Positions 28,463 through 36,882 of a stretch of DNA of 64,000 nt are shown in pieces. This DNA comes from CAVXGU01 sp963761615 (lineage in GTDB: Bacteria; Acidobacteriota; Vicinamibacteria; Vicinamibacterales; CAVVIG01), in NCBI GenBank assembly GCA_963761615.1, contig CAVXGU010000003.1:1860001-1924000 (forward strand), in the 5' to 3' direction. Position 1 is the stretch's first letter; every line of letters begins with the position of its first letter. The notes beneath the pieces were generated by a model. That model saw only the letters and a program-made list of their open reading frames with translations. It had not been told where the DNA came from and made no database searches. Made by a program: the position numbers and the translations under genes.

Positions 28463-28481
28463 CGGATCGATTACGCTCGGA

Positions 28482-28488
28482 TATTCTA
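28482..28488. promoter_or_regulatory. Overlapping -10 elements for tsaB and mutS
   Basis: TATTCT (28482-28487, plus) ends 8 nt before the tsaB ATG. TAGAAT (28488-28483, minus) lies about 21 nt before the mutS ATG. The two hexamers share bases, so the genes may compete for or share a promoter region of only 32 nt. Confidence 0.4.
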
Positions 28489-28494
28489 GTGTAG

Positions 28495-29229
28495 ATGCGG
28501 ACGCTCGCCCTGGACACGACCACGCGCGCCGGCGGCGTGGCGCTCGTCGCCGACGGCGCCATCGTCGCCGAGCGTATCGGGGACCTGGCGCGGTCGCACG
28601 CCGAGCGACTGCCGGCCGATCTCCTCGATCTCCTGTCGGACGGCGCGATGCCCCTCGAGACGATCGACCTCTTCGCGGTGGCGTCCGGCCCGGGCGGCTT
28701 CACCGGGCTGCGGATCGGCATTGCCACGATTCAAGGCCTGGCGTTCACGACCGGCCGTCCGGTCGCGCCGGTCTCCGCGCTGGAAGCGCTCGCGTACACC
28801 GCGATCGCCGACGCCGTGGAGTCCCCGTTCGTCGGCGCGTGGATGGACGCGCATCGCGGCGAGGTGTTTTCCGCACTCTATCGTCTCGGGGCGGGCGCAG
28901 GACTCCAGGACGGGCGGCTCGAGGAGGTCGAGGCCGCGTCGGTCGGGGCGCCCGAGGAAACGGCTGCCCGCTGGCGCGCCCTGGCGGGCGCGGCGATCGA
29001 CGTCGTCGGGGACGGCGCCGCGCGCTACCGGGATGCGCTGCGCGCCTGCGGGCGTCTCGTGACGCGGGAGCACCGGACGCTGGCGGGGACGATTGGCCTG
29101 CTGGCCGGGCCGCGCGCCGCGCGGGGGCTCACCGTGCCCCCGGACGGGATCCGGCCGCTCTACGTGCGCCGACCCGACGCCGAGCGCGATCGGGACAGGC
29201 GAGCGCGCGATGTCGCCCTGGACCGTTGA
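28495..29229 (+). CDS. tsaB: tRNA threonylcarbamoyladenosine biosynthesis protein TsaB
   Basis: 244 aa. ASKHA-fold N-terminus RTLALDTTTRAGGVALV, then ASGPGGFTGLRIGIATIQGLA and PVAPVSALEALAYTA, all hallmarks of TsaB, which partners TsaD and TsaE in making t6A on ANN-decoding tRNAs. No ribosome site precedes the ATG, and a TATTCT box ends 8 nt upstream. The next gene (rimI) starts 20 nt inside its 3' end, a common pairing in bacteria. Confidence 0.94.
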   Translation: MRTLALDTTTRAGGVALVADGAIVAERIGDLARSHAERLPADLLDLLSDGAMPLETIDLFAVASGPGGFTGLRIGIATIQGLAFTTGRPVAPVSALEALAYTAIADAVESPFVGAWMDAHRGEVFSALYRLGAGAGLQDGRLEEVEAASVGAPEETAARWRALAGAAIDVVGDGAARYRDALRACGRLVTREHRTLAGTIGLLAGPRAARGLTVPPDGIRPLYVRRPDAERDRDRRARDVALDR

Positions 29230-29674
29230 CCGCCTGCGGTCCGAGACGGAGATCGACGAGGTGCTCGCCATCGAGCGCGCGTCGTTCACGAACCCGTGGA
29301 CCCGGCAGATGTACCTGGCGGAGCTCGAGAATCCCGAGATCTCGTGGTGCTACATCGCGCGCCTGCCCGACGGCCGGTCGATCGGCTTCTGTTCCTTCTG
29401 GCTCGTGCTCGATACGCTGCACATCAACAACCTGGCGGTGCTGCCGGAGTTCCGACGCGCCGGCGTCGCGACGGCCCTGCTGACGCGCGTGCTCGACGAG
29501 GGGGCGGCGCGCGGCGTAAGGCAGGCGACGCTCGAGGTCCGGCGGTCGAACGAGGCCGCGCAGGCGCTGTACGCCCGGCTGGGGTTCACCGTCGCCAGCG
29601 TGCGGCGGCAGTACTACAACCATCCGGTCGAGGATGCGCTCGTCCTGCGACGCGACGAGCCGGCGGTCCGCTAG
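29210..29674 (+). CDS. rimI: Ribosomal protein S18 alanine N-acetyltransferase (RimI)
   Basis: 154 aa GNAT acetyltransferase. IERASFTNPWTRQMYLAEL, INNLAVLPEFRRAGVATALLTRVLDEG (acetyl-CoA loop R-x2-G-x-A) and LEVRRSNEAAQALYARLGF, VRRQYY match RimI closely. The ATG at 29210 is chosen because the conserved sequence begins just after it; the open frame continues upstream inside tsaB. Confidence 0.92.
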   Translation: MSPWTVDRLRSETEIDEVLAIERASFTNPWTRQMYLAELENPEISWCYIARLPDGRSIGFCSFWLVLDTLHINNLAVLPEFRRAGVATALLTRVLDEGAARGVRQATLEVRRSNEAAQALYARLGFTVASVRRQYYNHPVEDALVLRRDEPAVR

Positions 29675-29756
29675 CCGGGACCTTGCACGGGGGTGACGCT
29701 TGTGTTACGTTCGCCCGTGTAACGCGACTGAGTCCCGTGTGCAAGGAGGAGGGATC

Positions 29757-30005
29757 ATGACCGAGCAGTCACAGGACCCTCAGGAACTGTTGCTGCAGAC
29801 GAACGAGGCGTTCGGCCACCTCGCCGCCGAGCATCACCAGTTGGAAGATCGACTCCACGAACTCACCACGAAGCCTTACCTTTCTGAACCTGAGCAACGC
29901 GAAGAAGTCACGCTGAAGAAGCGGAAGCTCCAGATCAAAGATCGCATGGAGGACATGCTCCGCACTTATCGACGGAATCGCTCGTCGGCCCAGGCCGTCT
30001 CGTAG
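29757..30005 (+). CDS. YdcH-family (DUF465) small coiled-coil protein
   Basis: 82 aa. FGHLAAEHHQLEDRLHELTTKPYLSEPEQREEVTLKKRKLQIKDRMEDML matches the DUF465/YdcH pattern of two helices joined by a short turn; function is unknown in general. A strong AAGGAGGAGGG site lies just before the ATG at 29757, which excludes the longer open frame. Confidence 0.9.
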   Translation: MTEQSQDPQELLLQTNEAFGHLAAEHHQLEDRLHELTTKPYLSEPEQREEVTLKKRKLQIKDRMEDMLRTYRRNRSSAQAVS

Positions 30006-30011
30006 TTCCTG

Positions 30012-30641
30012 TTGCGCATCGACTCCGCTGGCGTTCCTTTCATTCTCGGCGCCCTCGTCCTGGCCGCGCTCGTCGGCGCGACCACGACGTGGGCGGCGTC
30101 GGTCCCCGTTCTGCTCCTCGCCGTGCTCTTCGCGCTCTTCTTCCGCGATCCGACCCGGCACCCGCCTGCGGATCGGCGCACCGTCGTGCTGGCGCCGGCC
30201 GACGGTCGGGTGCTCGTCGCGGGAGATCCGGAGCCGGGCGCGCCGCCGCCAGGCGACTGGCAGCAGGTGAGCATCTTCCTCTCGCCCCTCGACGTGCACG
30301 TCAACCGGATGCCGGCGTCGGGGCAGGTCGTGCGGGTGACGTACCGCCCCGGCCGCTTCCTGCCGGCGTACCGGTCCGGGGCTGCGACCGCGAACGAGCG
30401 GAGCGAGGTCTGGATCGACCACGGCGGCCAGACCATCGTGACGCGCCAGATCGTCGGCATGCTCGCCCGCCGCGTGGTGTGCCGTGCGAAGGCCGGCGAC
30501 CAAGTCGAGGCCGGTGACCGCTTCGGCATCATGAAGTTCGGGTCGCGAATGGACGTGTTTCTGCCCACGTCGGCGCGCATTTCCGTGCAGGTCGGCGATC
30601 GCGTGCGCGGCGGCGAAACGCCGATCGCGGTGCTACACTGA
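30012..30641 (+). CDS. psd: Phosphatidylserine decarboxylase, short (archaeal-type) form
   Basis: 209 aa proenzyme with an N-terminal hydrophobic region (FILGALVLAALVGATTTWAASVPVLLLAVLFALFF) and FFRDPTRHPP, LAPADGRV, FLSPLDVHVNRMPASG, and GMLARRVVC. The self-cleavage site appears as KFGSRMDVFLP, where the Gly-Ser bond yields the pyruvoyl group. The TTG start is inferred because family members begin with an equivalent RIDxxGxPFIL sequence. With pssA just downstream it forms the phosphatidylethanolamine pathway. Confidence 0.92.
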   Translation: MRIDSAGVPFILGALVLAALVGATTTWAASVPVLLLAVLFALFFRDPTRHPPADRRTVVLAPADGRVLVAGDPEPGAPPPGDWQQVSIFLSPLDVHVNRMPASGQVVRVTYRPGRFLPAYRSGAATANERSEVWIDHGGQTIVTRQIVGMLARRVVCRAKAGDQVEAGDRFGIMKFGSRMDVFLPTSARISVQVGDRVRGGETPIAVLH

Positions 30642-30666
30642 GCCTGCGGGCGCGTCCGCCCGCCCC

Positions 30667-31524
30667 ATGACCTCGAACCAGTTCCCGGAGAATCGGCTGC
30701 ACTTCCCCCAGGGCGCGGGGGAGCGGCCGCGACGCCGGTTCCGGCGCGGCGTCTACCTCCTGCCCAGCCTGTTCACCCTCGGCAACATGTTCTGTGGGTA
30801 CGCCTGCGTCGTCTTCGCGATGCGGGGCGCGTACGAAGCTGCCGCACCGTTCATCGGCGTCGCGATCGTGCTCGACATGCTGGACGGGCGGATCGCCCGG
30901 CTCACCGGCACGGCCAGCGCGTTCGGGCTGGAGTTCGACTCGCTCGCCGACGTCATCTCCTTCGGGATCGCCCCGGCGATCCTGTGCTTCGGCTGGGGGC
31001 TCGCGCCGCTCGGCCGGCTGGGCTGGGCCGCGGGCTTCCTGTTCCTGACGGCGGCGGCCATGCGCCTGGCGCGGTTCAACATCCAGAGCGGCACCGCCGT
31101 GGACAAGCGGTACTTCGTCGGCATGCCGAGCCCCGCGGCAGCGGCCGTGCCGGCGGCCACCGTCTACGCCTTTCCCGCCGGCCTGCACAACTCCTACGGG
31201 GCGCTGCCGGCGCTCGCGATCGTGATCGTGCCCGCGGCGCTCATGGTGAGCACGATTCGCTTCCGCAGCTTCAAGACGATCGACCTGCGACGACGGCGCC
31301 CCTACACGGTGCTGATCCTGATCGCCGCGGCGCTCATGCTCGTCACGATCCATCCCAAGTACGTCCTGATGGCTGCTGCCTACGCCTACCTGGCCTCGGC
31401 GTTTGTCGGGCAGGCACTCTCGAAGTTCCGCCACCGCGGCGGCCGGACGCCCGCCGCCACCGCGGCGGGCGGTTCGCACGCCTCGCACGACGCGCCACCG
31501 CACGCCTCGGCGGGTCAGCGGTAG
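30667..31524 (+). CDS. pssA: CDP-diacylglycerol-serine O-phosphatidyltransferase
   Basis: 285 aa integral membrane enzyme making phosphatidylserine from CDP-diacylglycerol and serine. The CDP-alcohol phosphotransferase motif D-G-x2-A-R-x8-G-x3-D-x3-D is seen in DGRIARLTGTASAFGLEFDSLAD near residues 80-102. The start of the first helix (YLLPSLFTLGNMFCGYA) is typical of PssA type II. The 25-nt gap to psd suggests one operon. Confidence 0.94.
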   Translation: MTSNQFPENRLHFPQGAGERPRRRFRRGVYLLPSLFTLGNMFCGYACVVFAMRGAYEAAAPFIGVAIVLDMLDGRIARLTGTASAFGLEFDSLADVISFGIAPAILCFGWGLAPLGRLGWAAGFLFLTAAAMRLARFNIQSGTAVDKRYFVGMPSPAAAAVPAATVYAFPAGLHNSYGALPALAIVIVPAALMVSTIRFRSFKTIDLRRRRPYTVLILIAAALMLVTIHPKYVLMAAAYAYLASAFVGQALSKFRHRGGRTPAATAAGGSHASHDAPPHASAGQR

Positions 31525-31535
31525 CCACGGTTCCG

Positions 31536-33401
31536 ATGCCTGACGCCCGGGGCGGGCGCGGCGGCGGGCTGTGGGCGCGGCGGTCGACCTTCATCGCCGC
31601 CGCGGCCGTCGCCGGCATCGTGCTCCACGTGGCGCTGCGCTACCCGGGCGGCCGCTCGGGTCCCTCCGCCGACTGGCCCCTCCTCGCCGCGCTGGCGCTC
31701 GGCGGCACGCCGCTCGTCATCGACCTGCTCCGGAAACTCGCCGCCCGAGAGTTCGGCAGCGACCTGCTCGCCGGGATGTCGATCGTCACCTCGGTCGTGC
31801 TCGGCGAGTATCTCGCCGGCACGATCGTCGTGCTGATGCTCGCCGGCGGGGAAGTGCTCGAAGAATACGCCGTCGCGAACGCCTCGTCCGTGCTGCGCGC
31901 GCTGGCGCGCCGGATGCCGTCGACCGCGCACCGCAGGCAGGGCGGCACCCTGGCCGACGTGCCGCTGGCCGACGTGGCGGTGGGGGACGTCCTGGTGGTG
32001 TTCCCGCACGAGACGTGCCCTGTCGACGGCCATGTCATCGAGGGCCACGGCGTCATGGACGAGTCGTACCTCACCGGCGAGCCGTTCCAGATGTCGAAGA
32101 CCGTCGGATCGGGCGTGATCTCGGGGGCGATCAACGGCGAATCGGCGCTGGTGATCGAGGCGACCGAGCGCGCGTCGGATTCGCGCTACGCGAAGATCAT
32201 GGAGGTCATGCGCGAGTCCGAGGAGCACCGCCCGCGGCTGCGGCGGCTCGGCGATCGGCTCGGGGCCGCCTACACGCCCGTCGCGCTGGCCCTCGCGTTC
32301 GCGGCCTGGGCGGCCAGCGGGGACGCCGTGCGGTTCCTCGCCGTGCTGGTGATCGCGACGCCCTGTCCACTGCTCATCGCGATCCCGGTCGCGATCATCG
32401 GGTCGGTGTCGCTCTGCGCGCGGCGGGCGATCATCGTGCGGAATCCGGTGGCGCTCGAACGTGTCACGGCGTGCCGGACGGCGATCTTCGACAAGACCGG
32501 CACGTTGACCTACGGCCAGCCGAAGCTGACCGAGCAACTGGTCGCCCCGGACATGGACGCGGGCGAGGTGCTCGGGCTGGTGGCGGCGCTCGAGCAGTAC
32601 TCGAAGCACCCCCTGGCCCGGGCGCTGCTCGACGCCGCCGGGGGACGGACGCGCGAGGCGACCGAGGTGCACGAGGCACCCGGACAGGGCCTCGAAGGCG
32701 TCGTGGCCGGGCGGCACGTCCGGATCGCCGGCCGGCGGCAGATCCTGAACGAGACGGTCCGCGGTGTCGAGGTGGCGCCGCCGGCAGCCGGTGGCCTCGA
32801 ATGCCTGGTGGCCGTGGACGGGCGCTACGCCGCCACGTACCGCTTCCGCGACGCGCCGCGGCGCGAGAGCCGGGCGTTCATCGAGCACCTGGCGCCGAAG
32901 CACCACTTCGAGCGGGTGATGGTCGTCTCCGGCGACCGCGAGGCCGAAGTGCGCTACCTGGCCGATGAAGTGGGCATCCGGGAGGTGTACGCACAGCAGA
33001 GCCCGGAAGAGAAGCTCGCCATCGTCCGCAGCGAGACGGCCCGGGCCCAGACGCTGTACGTCGGCGACGGGATCAACGACGCGCCGGCCATGGCGGCCGC
33101 CACCGTCGGGATGGCGATCGGACAGCGCAGCGACGTCACGACCGAGGCGGCCGCGGTCGTCATCATGGACAACTCGCTGTCGAAGGTGGACGAGTTCCTG
33201 CACGTGAGCCGCCGGATGCACGCCGTGGCGCTGCAGAGCGCCGTCGGCGGCATGGTCCTGAGCATCGGCGGCATGCTGATTGCCGCCGCCGGCCATCTGA
33301 GTCCGGTCAGCGGCGCGCTCGCGCAGGAGGTCATCGACGTGATCGCCGTCGTGAACGCGCTGAGAGCCGCGGTCCCGCCGCGGGTGATGCGGGACCACTG
33401 A
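31536..33401 (+). CDS. P1B-type (heavy-metal) P-type ATPase with TPCP motif, no N-terminal metal domain
   Basis: 621 aa. Order of motifs: membrane helices, LTGEP, the transmembrane metal site ATPCPLLIAIPVAIIG, DKTGTLTYGQPKL, SKHPLARALLDAAGG (the His-Pro pair of P1B pumps), VSGDRE, and GDGINDAPAMAAATVGMAIG. The membrane motif is TPCP where Cu pumps have CPC. TPCP-type pumps form a separate P1B group, linked in the literature to Ni/Fe or similar metals; the ion here is not known. No CxxC domain precedes the first helix. It follows pssA by 11 nt. Confidence 0.9.
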   Translation: MPDARGGRGGGLWARRSTFIAAAAVAGIVLHVALRYPGGRSGPSADWPLLAALALGGTPLVIDLLRKLAAREFGSDLLAGMSIVTSVVLGEYLAGTIVVLMLAGGEVLEEYAVANASSVLRALARRMPSTAHRRQGGTLADVPLADVAVGDVLVVFPHETCPVDGHVIEGHGVMDESYLTGEPFQMSKTVGSGVISGAINGESALVIEATERASDSRYAKIMEVMRESEEHRPRLRRLGDRLGAAYTPVALALAFAAWAASGDAVRFLAVLVIATPCPLLIAIPVAIIGSVSLCARRAIIVRNPVALERVTACRTAIFDKTGTLTYGQPKLTEQLVAPDMDAGEVLGLVAALEQYSKHPLARALLDAAGGRTREATEVHEAPGQGLEGVVAGRHVRIAGRRQILNETVRGVEVAPPAAGGLECLVAVDGRYAATYRFRDAPRRESRAFIEHLAPKHHFERVMVVSGDREAEVRYLADEVGIREVYAQQSPEEKLAIVRSETARAQTLYVGDGINDAPAMAAATVGMAIGQRSDVTTEAAAVVIMDNSLSKVDEFLHVSRRMHAVALQSAVGGMVLSIGGMLIAAAGHLSPVSGALAQEVIDVIAVVNALRAAVPPRVMRDH

Positions 33402-33410
33402 GGCACGATC

Positions 33411-36074
33411 TCAGTCCTCGCGCAGCGTCACGGCCGGGTTCGCCCGGCTGGCGCGGACGGCGGGCAGCCAGGCGGCGAGCGTGGCCGAGACGAGCAGGAG
33501 CAGCGGCACCGCGACGAACGTGGCCGGATCGAACGGCGTGATCTGGAACAGGAACGCCTGGATGACCCGTGTCGCCGCGAACGCTCCGACAAGTCCCACC
33601 GCGAGGCCGGCGGCGACCAGCTCCAGGCCGCTCCGGACGACCAGCCAGCGGACCTGGGCCGCGGTGCCCCCGAGCGCCATCCGGATCCCGATCTCGCGCC
33701 GCCTCCCGCGCGCGACCTGCGCCATCACCCCGTAGACGCCGACGAGGGCGAGAAGCAGTCCGACCGCGGCGAAGACCGTCAGCAGCGTCATGAAGAAACG
33801 CTGGCGATCGAGCGATGTCGCCCGCACATCACCGAGCGTCTGGAGCGACGTGATGGCCAGGGTCGGATCGATGTCGGAGAGGACCCGCCTGACGGGGGCG
33901 GCGAGCGACAAAGGATCTCCGGCGGTTCTGACGAGCAGGAACATGCCGCTTCGCGGGCGCTGCGCGAAGGGTTCGATGATCTGGATCCGTGCCCGTGAGT
34001 CCAGGGACGTCTGGTGGACGTCGCCCACGACTCCGACGATCGTCTTCCACGCGGGAGTCGGTCCCGGCGCCTTGTCGAAGACGAGCTGCTGGCCGACCGG
34101 ATCCTGGCCGGGAAAGAACTGCCGGGCGAGCGCCTGGTTGATCAGGACGACGTCCGCGCTCTGGTCGGTGTCGGCGGGCGTGAACGCTCGTCCGCGGATG
34201 ACCGGGATGTGCATCACGTGAAAGTAGTCGGGCGTCACCTCGAGATGGATGACGTCCTCGCCGGACTCGTCCGGTCCGCGTCCCGCGATAGCGAACTGGC
34301 TGGTCCAGTTGTCGCCCTCTTCGGTGAGCGGCAGCCGTGCAGAAGCCGCTGCGCCCTCGACGCCCGGCAGGGCCGCGGCTCCGGCGACGAGGCGGTTCCA
34401 GAACTCCCGTTGCTTCGCGGGCGTGTCATAACGAGCTCCGCCGGCGTTCAGCTCGACGGCCAGGACGCCGGCCGGCTCGAAGCCGGGGTCGACGTGCTGC
34501 AGCTCGATGAAGCTTCGGATGAGGAGACCGGCGCCCACCGTCAGCAACGCCGCGATGGCAACTTCGCCGACGACGAGCGCGTGGCCCCACCGACGCATCC
34601 GCCGGCCGGCGCCGCCGCCCCGACCGCCTTCCTTGATGGCGTCGGCCGGCGAGCGGCTTCCGCTCCAGATCGCCGGTGCGAGGCCGAACAGGAGGCCGCT
34701 CCCGGTCGTGATCGCCACCACGTAGCCCAGGACGTTCCAGGCGATCGGGACGCTGTCGACTGGCAGCATGCCCGACGGCTGGAGCGCAATCAGGGCCCGC
34801 GTGCCCCACCAGCCGAGGGCCAGTCCGGCCAGCCCTCCGAGCGCGGACAAGACGAGACTTTCGGTCAGGGCCTGGCGGATCAGGCGGCCGCGTCCGGCGC
34901 CGAGCGACAGCCGGACGGCGGCCTCGCGCTCGCGGCCGGTGGCCCGGACGAGCAGGAGGTTGCCGACGTTGGCGCACGCGATCAGCAGCAGCAAGGCGAC
35001 GGCCGCCAGGAGAATGACCAGCGGCTCCCGCGTGTCCTGAATCAGGAACGCGTGGAGCGGTGTCAGACCGGCGCCCATCAGGCGATTGGTGTCCGGGTAC
35101 TGCTGCTGGAGGCGCGTGGCCACCGTCTGAAGCTGGGCGTTCGCCACCTCGGGGGTGACACCGGGCGCCAGGCGGGCGATCGCCCGCAGCCAGTGGGCGC
35201 GCCGGAAGCTCGCCGCCGTGCGCGTGGCCGGATCCCATCCGAACGGAGACCAGGCGTCGATCGACGCCGACGGAAAAGCGAAGCCGGGAGGCATCACGCC
35301 GGCCACCTGCACGCGCCGGCCGTTCAGCACGATGCTCCGGCCGATGATCCCCGGATCGGTGCCGAACTGGGTTCGCCACAGTCGGTCGCTGATGACGACG
35401 ATCTGGGACCGTGGCTTCCAGGTCTCGTCGTAGGTCGGCGTGCGACCGAGAGCGGCCCGCACGCCGAGCACGTCGAACAGGTTCCCGGTGATCTCCTCGA
35501 CCGTGAGAAGGCGCGGCTCGCCCTGTCCCGTGAGCGTCACGTCGCTGCGGAAGTCGGCGTAGGCCGCGACGTCGTCGAAACCGGAGACCTGGTCCCGCCA
35601 GTCGAGCACGTTGGCCGGAGCCGCCACCTGCTGATACCAGTCGTAGTCCGGGTTCTGTTCCCACAACATGACGAGGCGGTCGGGGTCGCGGAAGGGCAGG
35701 GGGCGCAGGATCACCGCATTGACGGCGGAGAAGATGGCGGTATTGGCGCCGATGCCGAGCGCGAGCGTGACGATCGCCGCTCCCGCCAGGACGGGGTTGC
35801 GTGCGAGCGCGCGAAGGGAGAGCCGCACGTCACGAAGACCGTCCTCGATCCAGCGGACGCCCCAGCCGTCGCGGTGCGCTTCCTTGGTCGCCTCCAGGCC
35901 CCCGAAGGCGAGGGCCGCGCGGCGTCTGGCGTCTGCCGGCGCCATGCCGGCGCGGATGTTCTTGTCCGTCTCGAGGTCCACGTGGAACCGCAGTTCGTCG
36001 TCCAGGTCGCGCTCGACCGCGCGCTTGCCCAGGAGGGCTCGCAGCCGCAGCCGGACGCTCTTGAGCGCACCCAT
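33411..36074 (-). CDS. ADOP-type MacB-like permease
   Basis: 887 aa. An N-terminal ~75-residue ADOP-specific cytoplasmic segment (RAVERDLDDELRFHVDLETDKN... RRRAALAFGGLEATKE) precedes MacB/FtsX repeats: ARNPVLAGAAIVTLALGIGANTAIFSAVNAVILRPLPF and a second FtsX domain ending ATLAAWLPAVRASRANPAVTLRED. Family members lack their own ATPase gene and are greatly expanded in Acidobacteria. AAGGGA lies 6 nt before the ATG. It follows its PadR regulator by 17 nt. Substrate is unknown. Confidence 0.92.
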   Translation of the reverse strand: MGALKSVRLRLRALLGKRAVERDLDDELRFHVDLETDKNIRAGMAPADARRRAALAFGGLEATKEAHRDGWGVRWIEDGLRDVRLSLRALARNPVLAGAAIVTLALGIGANTAIFSAVNAVILRPLPFRDPDRLVMLWEQNPDYDWYQQVAAPANVLDWRDQVSGFDDVAAYADFRSDVTLTGQGEPRLLTVEEITGNLFDVLGVRAALGRTPTYDETWKPRSQIVVISDRLWRTQFGTDPGIIGRSIVLNGRRVQVAGVMPPGFAFPSASIDAWSPFGWDPATRTAASFRRAHWLRAIARLAPGVTPEVANAQLQTVATRLQQQYPDTNRLMGAGLTPLHAFLIQDTREPLVILLAAVALLLLIACANVGNLLLVRATGREREAAVRLSLGAGRGRLIRQALTESLVLSALGGLAGLALGWWGTRALIALQPSGMLPVDSVPIAWNVLGYVVAITTGSGLLFGLAPAIWSGSRSPADAIKEGGRGGGAGRRMRRWGHALVVGEVAIAALLTVGAGLLIRSFIELQHVDPGFEPAGVLAVELNAGGARYDTPAKQREFWNRLVAGAAALPGVEGAAASARLPLTEEGDNWTSQFAIAGRGPDESGEDVIHLEVTPDYFHVMHIPVIRGRAFTPADTDQSADVVLINQALARQFFPGQDPVGQQLVFDKAPGPTPAWKTIVGVVGDVHQTSLDSRARIQIIEPFAQRPRSGMFLLVRTAGDPLSLAAPVRRVLSDIDPTLAITSLQTLGDVRATSLDRQRFFMTLLTVFAAVGLLLALVGVYGVMAQVARGRRREIGIRMALGGTAAQVRWLVVRSGLELVAAGLAVGLVGAFAATRVIQAFLFQITPFDPATFVAVPLLLLVSATLAAWLPAVRASRANPAVTLRED

Positions 36075-36091
36075 GACGTGTCCCTTCTGCC

Positions 36092-36427
36092 TCAGGCCGT
36101 CCCGAGGACGTCCTCGACGGCCGCGACGTAGCGGCGCCACTGGCTGGTCTCGGCGGACAGGGCGCGCCGGCCCTTCGGGGTGAGCCTGTAGTAGCGGGCG
36201 CGGCGGTTGTTGTCCGTCGTCTGCCACTCGGCGTCGATCCAGTCCTTGAGCTCGAGGCGCTGCAGGGCGGGGTAGAGCGAGCCCTGGTTCACTTCGAGCA
36301 CGCCCCGCGACAGCTGCTGCAGCCGCTGGCTGATGCCCCAGCCGTGCATCGGCTCGAGGGCGAGGGTCTTCAGGATGAGGAGGTCGAGCGTCCCACGCAG
36401 GACGTCGGGAGTCGGCGCGGCGGCCAT
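36092..36427 (-). CDS. PadR-family regulator (ADOP-linked)
   Basis: 111 aa winged-helix protein: LRGTLDLLILKTLALEPMHGWGISQRLQQLSRGVLEVNQGSLYPALQRLELKDWIDAEW, then RARYYRLTPKGRRAL. These are standard PadR features, and this short form typically precedes an ADOP permease. The ATG at 36427 has GGAGG 8 nt upstream; a longer open frame extends into the regulatory region. Probably represses its own operon via the upstream palindrome. Confidence 0.93.
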   Translation of the reverse strand: MAAAPTPDVLRGTLDLLILKTLALEPMHGWGISQRLQQLSRGVLEVNQGSLYPALQRLELKDWIDAEWQTTDNNRRARYYRLTPKGRRALSAETSQWRRYVAAVEDVLGTA

Positions 36428-36457
36428 TCGTGAATCCTCCGGTGCGGAGCGCAGTCC

Positions 36458-36511
36458 TGTCGAAATTCGACACATGATCGCACCACTCCTGTCGGAAGTC
36501 AAGAGGAGTGG
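36458..36511 (-). promoter_or_regulatory. PadR operon promoter with 15-bp palindrome at the predicted start site
   Basis: Reading the minus strand: -35-like TTGACT (36502-36497), 17-nt spacer, -10-like GATCAT (36479-36474), then TGTCGAAATTCGACA (36472-36458), a perfect 15-bp palindrome lying where transcription should begin. An 8-bp inverted repeat CCACTCCT/AGGAGTGG (36483-36490 and 36504-36511) flanks the -35. TGT...ACA palindromes are typical PadR sites. Binding by this PadR is an inference. Confidence 0.5.
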
Positions 36512-36541
36512 CGGAAGGCGGGAGCCGTCGATTTGACCCGG

Positions 36542-36561
36542 CTACTATGTAGCACTACTAT
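36542..36561 (+). promoter_or_regulatory. CTACTAT direct repeats upstream of second PadR gene
   Basis: CTACTAT occurs at 36542-36548 and 36555-36561, separated by GTAGCA, ending 8 nt before the PadR ATG at 36570. The AT-rich unit is a likely promoter/operator for the rightward PadR-ADOP pair and differs from the palindrome of the leftward pair. Confidence 0.45.
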
Positions 36562-36569
36562 CCAGGGCG

Positions 36570-36881
36570 ATGCGACGGCTGTCCGCCACGGCCACCGCCG
36601 TGCTCCACGCAATCGGAGGCGGCCACGAATACGGCTTCGACGTCATCGACGCGACCGGCCTGCCGAGCGGCACCGTCTATCCGGCCCTCAGCCGGCTGGA
36701 GCGAGACGGCCTTGTGCGGTCCACCTGGGAAAGCGAGACCGCCGCACACGCCGAGGGCCGCCCGGCCCGGCGGAACTACCGGCTCACGGCCGCCGGCGTC
36801 CGCGCCCTCGACGAGGCGCTGACGTACTACCGGGCGCTGCTTCCGCACGAGCGGCCGGCGCCGGCCAGGGGGCGCGGCTGA
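36570..36881 (+). CDS. PadR-family regulator, second (ADOP-linked)
   Basis: 103 aa. GGHEYGFDVIDATGLPSGTVYPALSRLERDGLVRSTWES and RRNYRLTAAGVRALDEAL show the PadR winged helix. It is only distantly similar to the PadR on the opposite strand (PSGTVYPALSRLERDGL versus NQGSLYPALQRLELKDW), so the two modules are not a recent duplication. The permease gene starts 1 nt after its stop. Confidence 0.92.
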   Translation: MRRLSATATAVLHAIGGGHEYGFDVIDATGLPSGTVYPALSRLERDGLVRSTWESETAAHAEGRPARRNYRLTAAGVRALDEALTYYRALLPHERPAPARGRG

Positions 36882-36882
36882 C

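Noticed and set aside
29675..29756. Small inverted repeat GTTAC...GTAAC upstream of the DUF465 gene as a regulator site
   Set aside because: Only 5 bp per arm, likely by chance; no clear link to a promoter.
30984..31535. N-terminal extension of the metal P-ATPase frame into pssA
   Set aside because: The extension has no metal-binding motif and overlaps pssA in another frame. An ATG at 31536 gives a normal start 11 nt after pssA.
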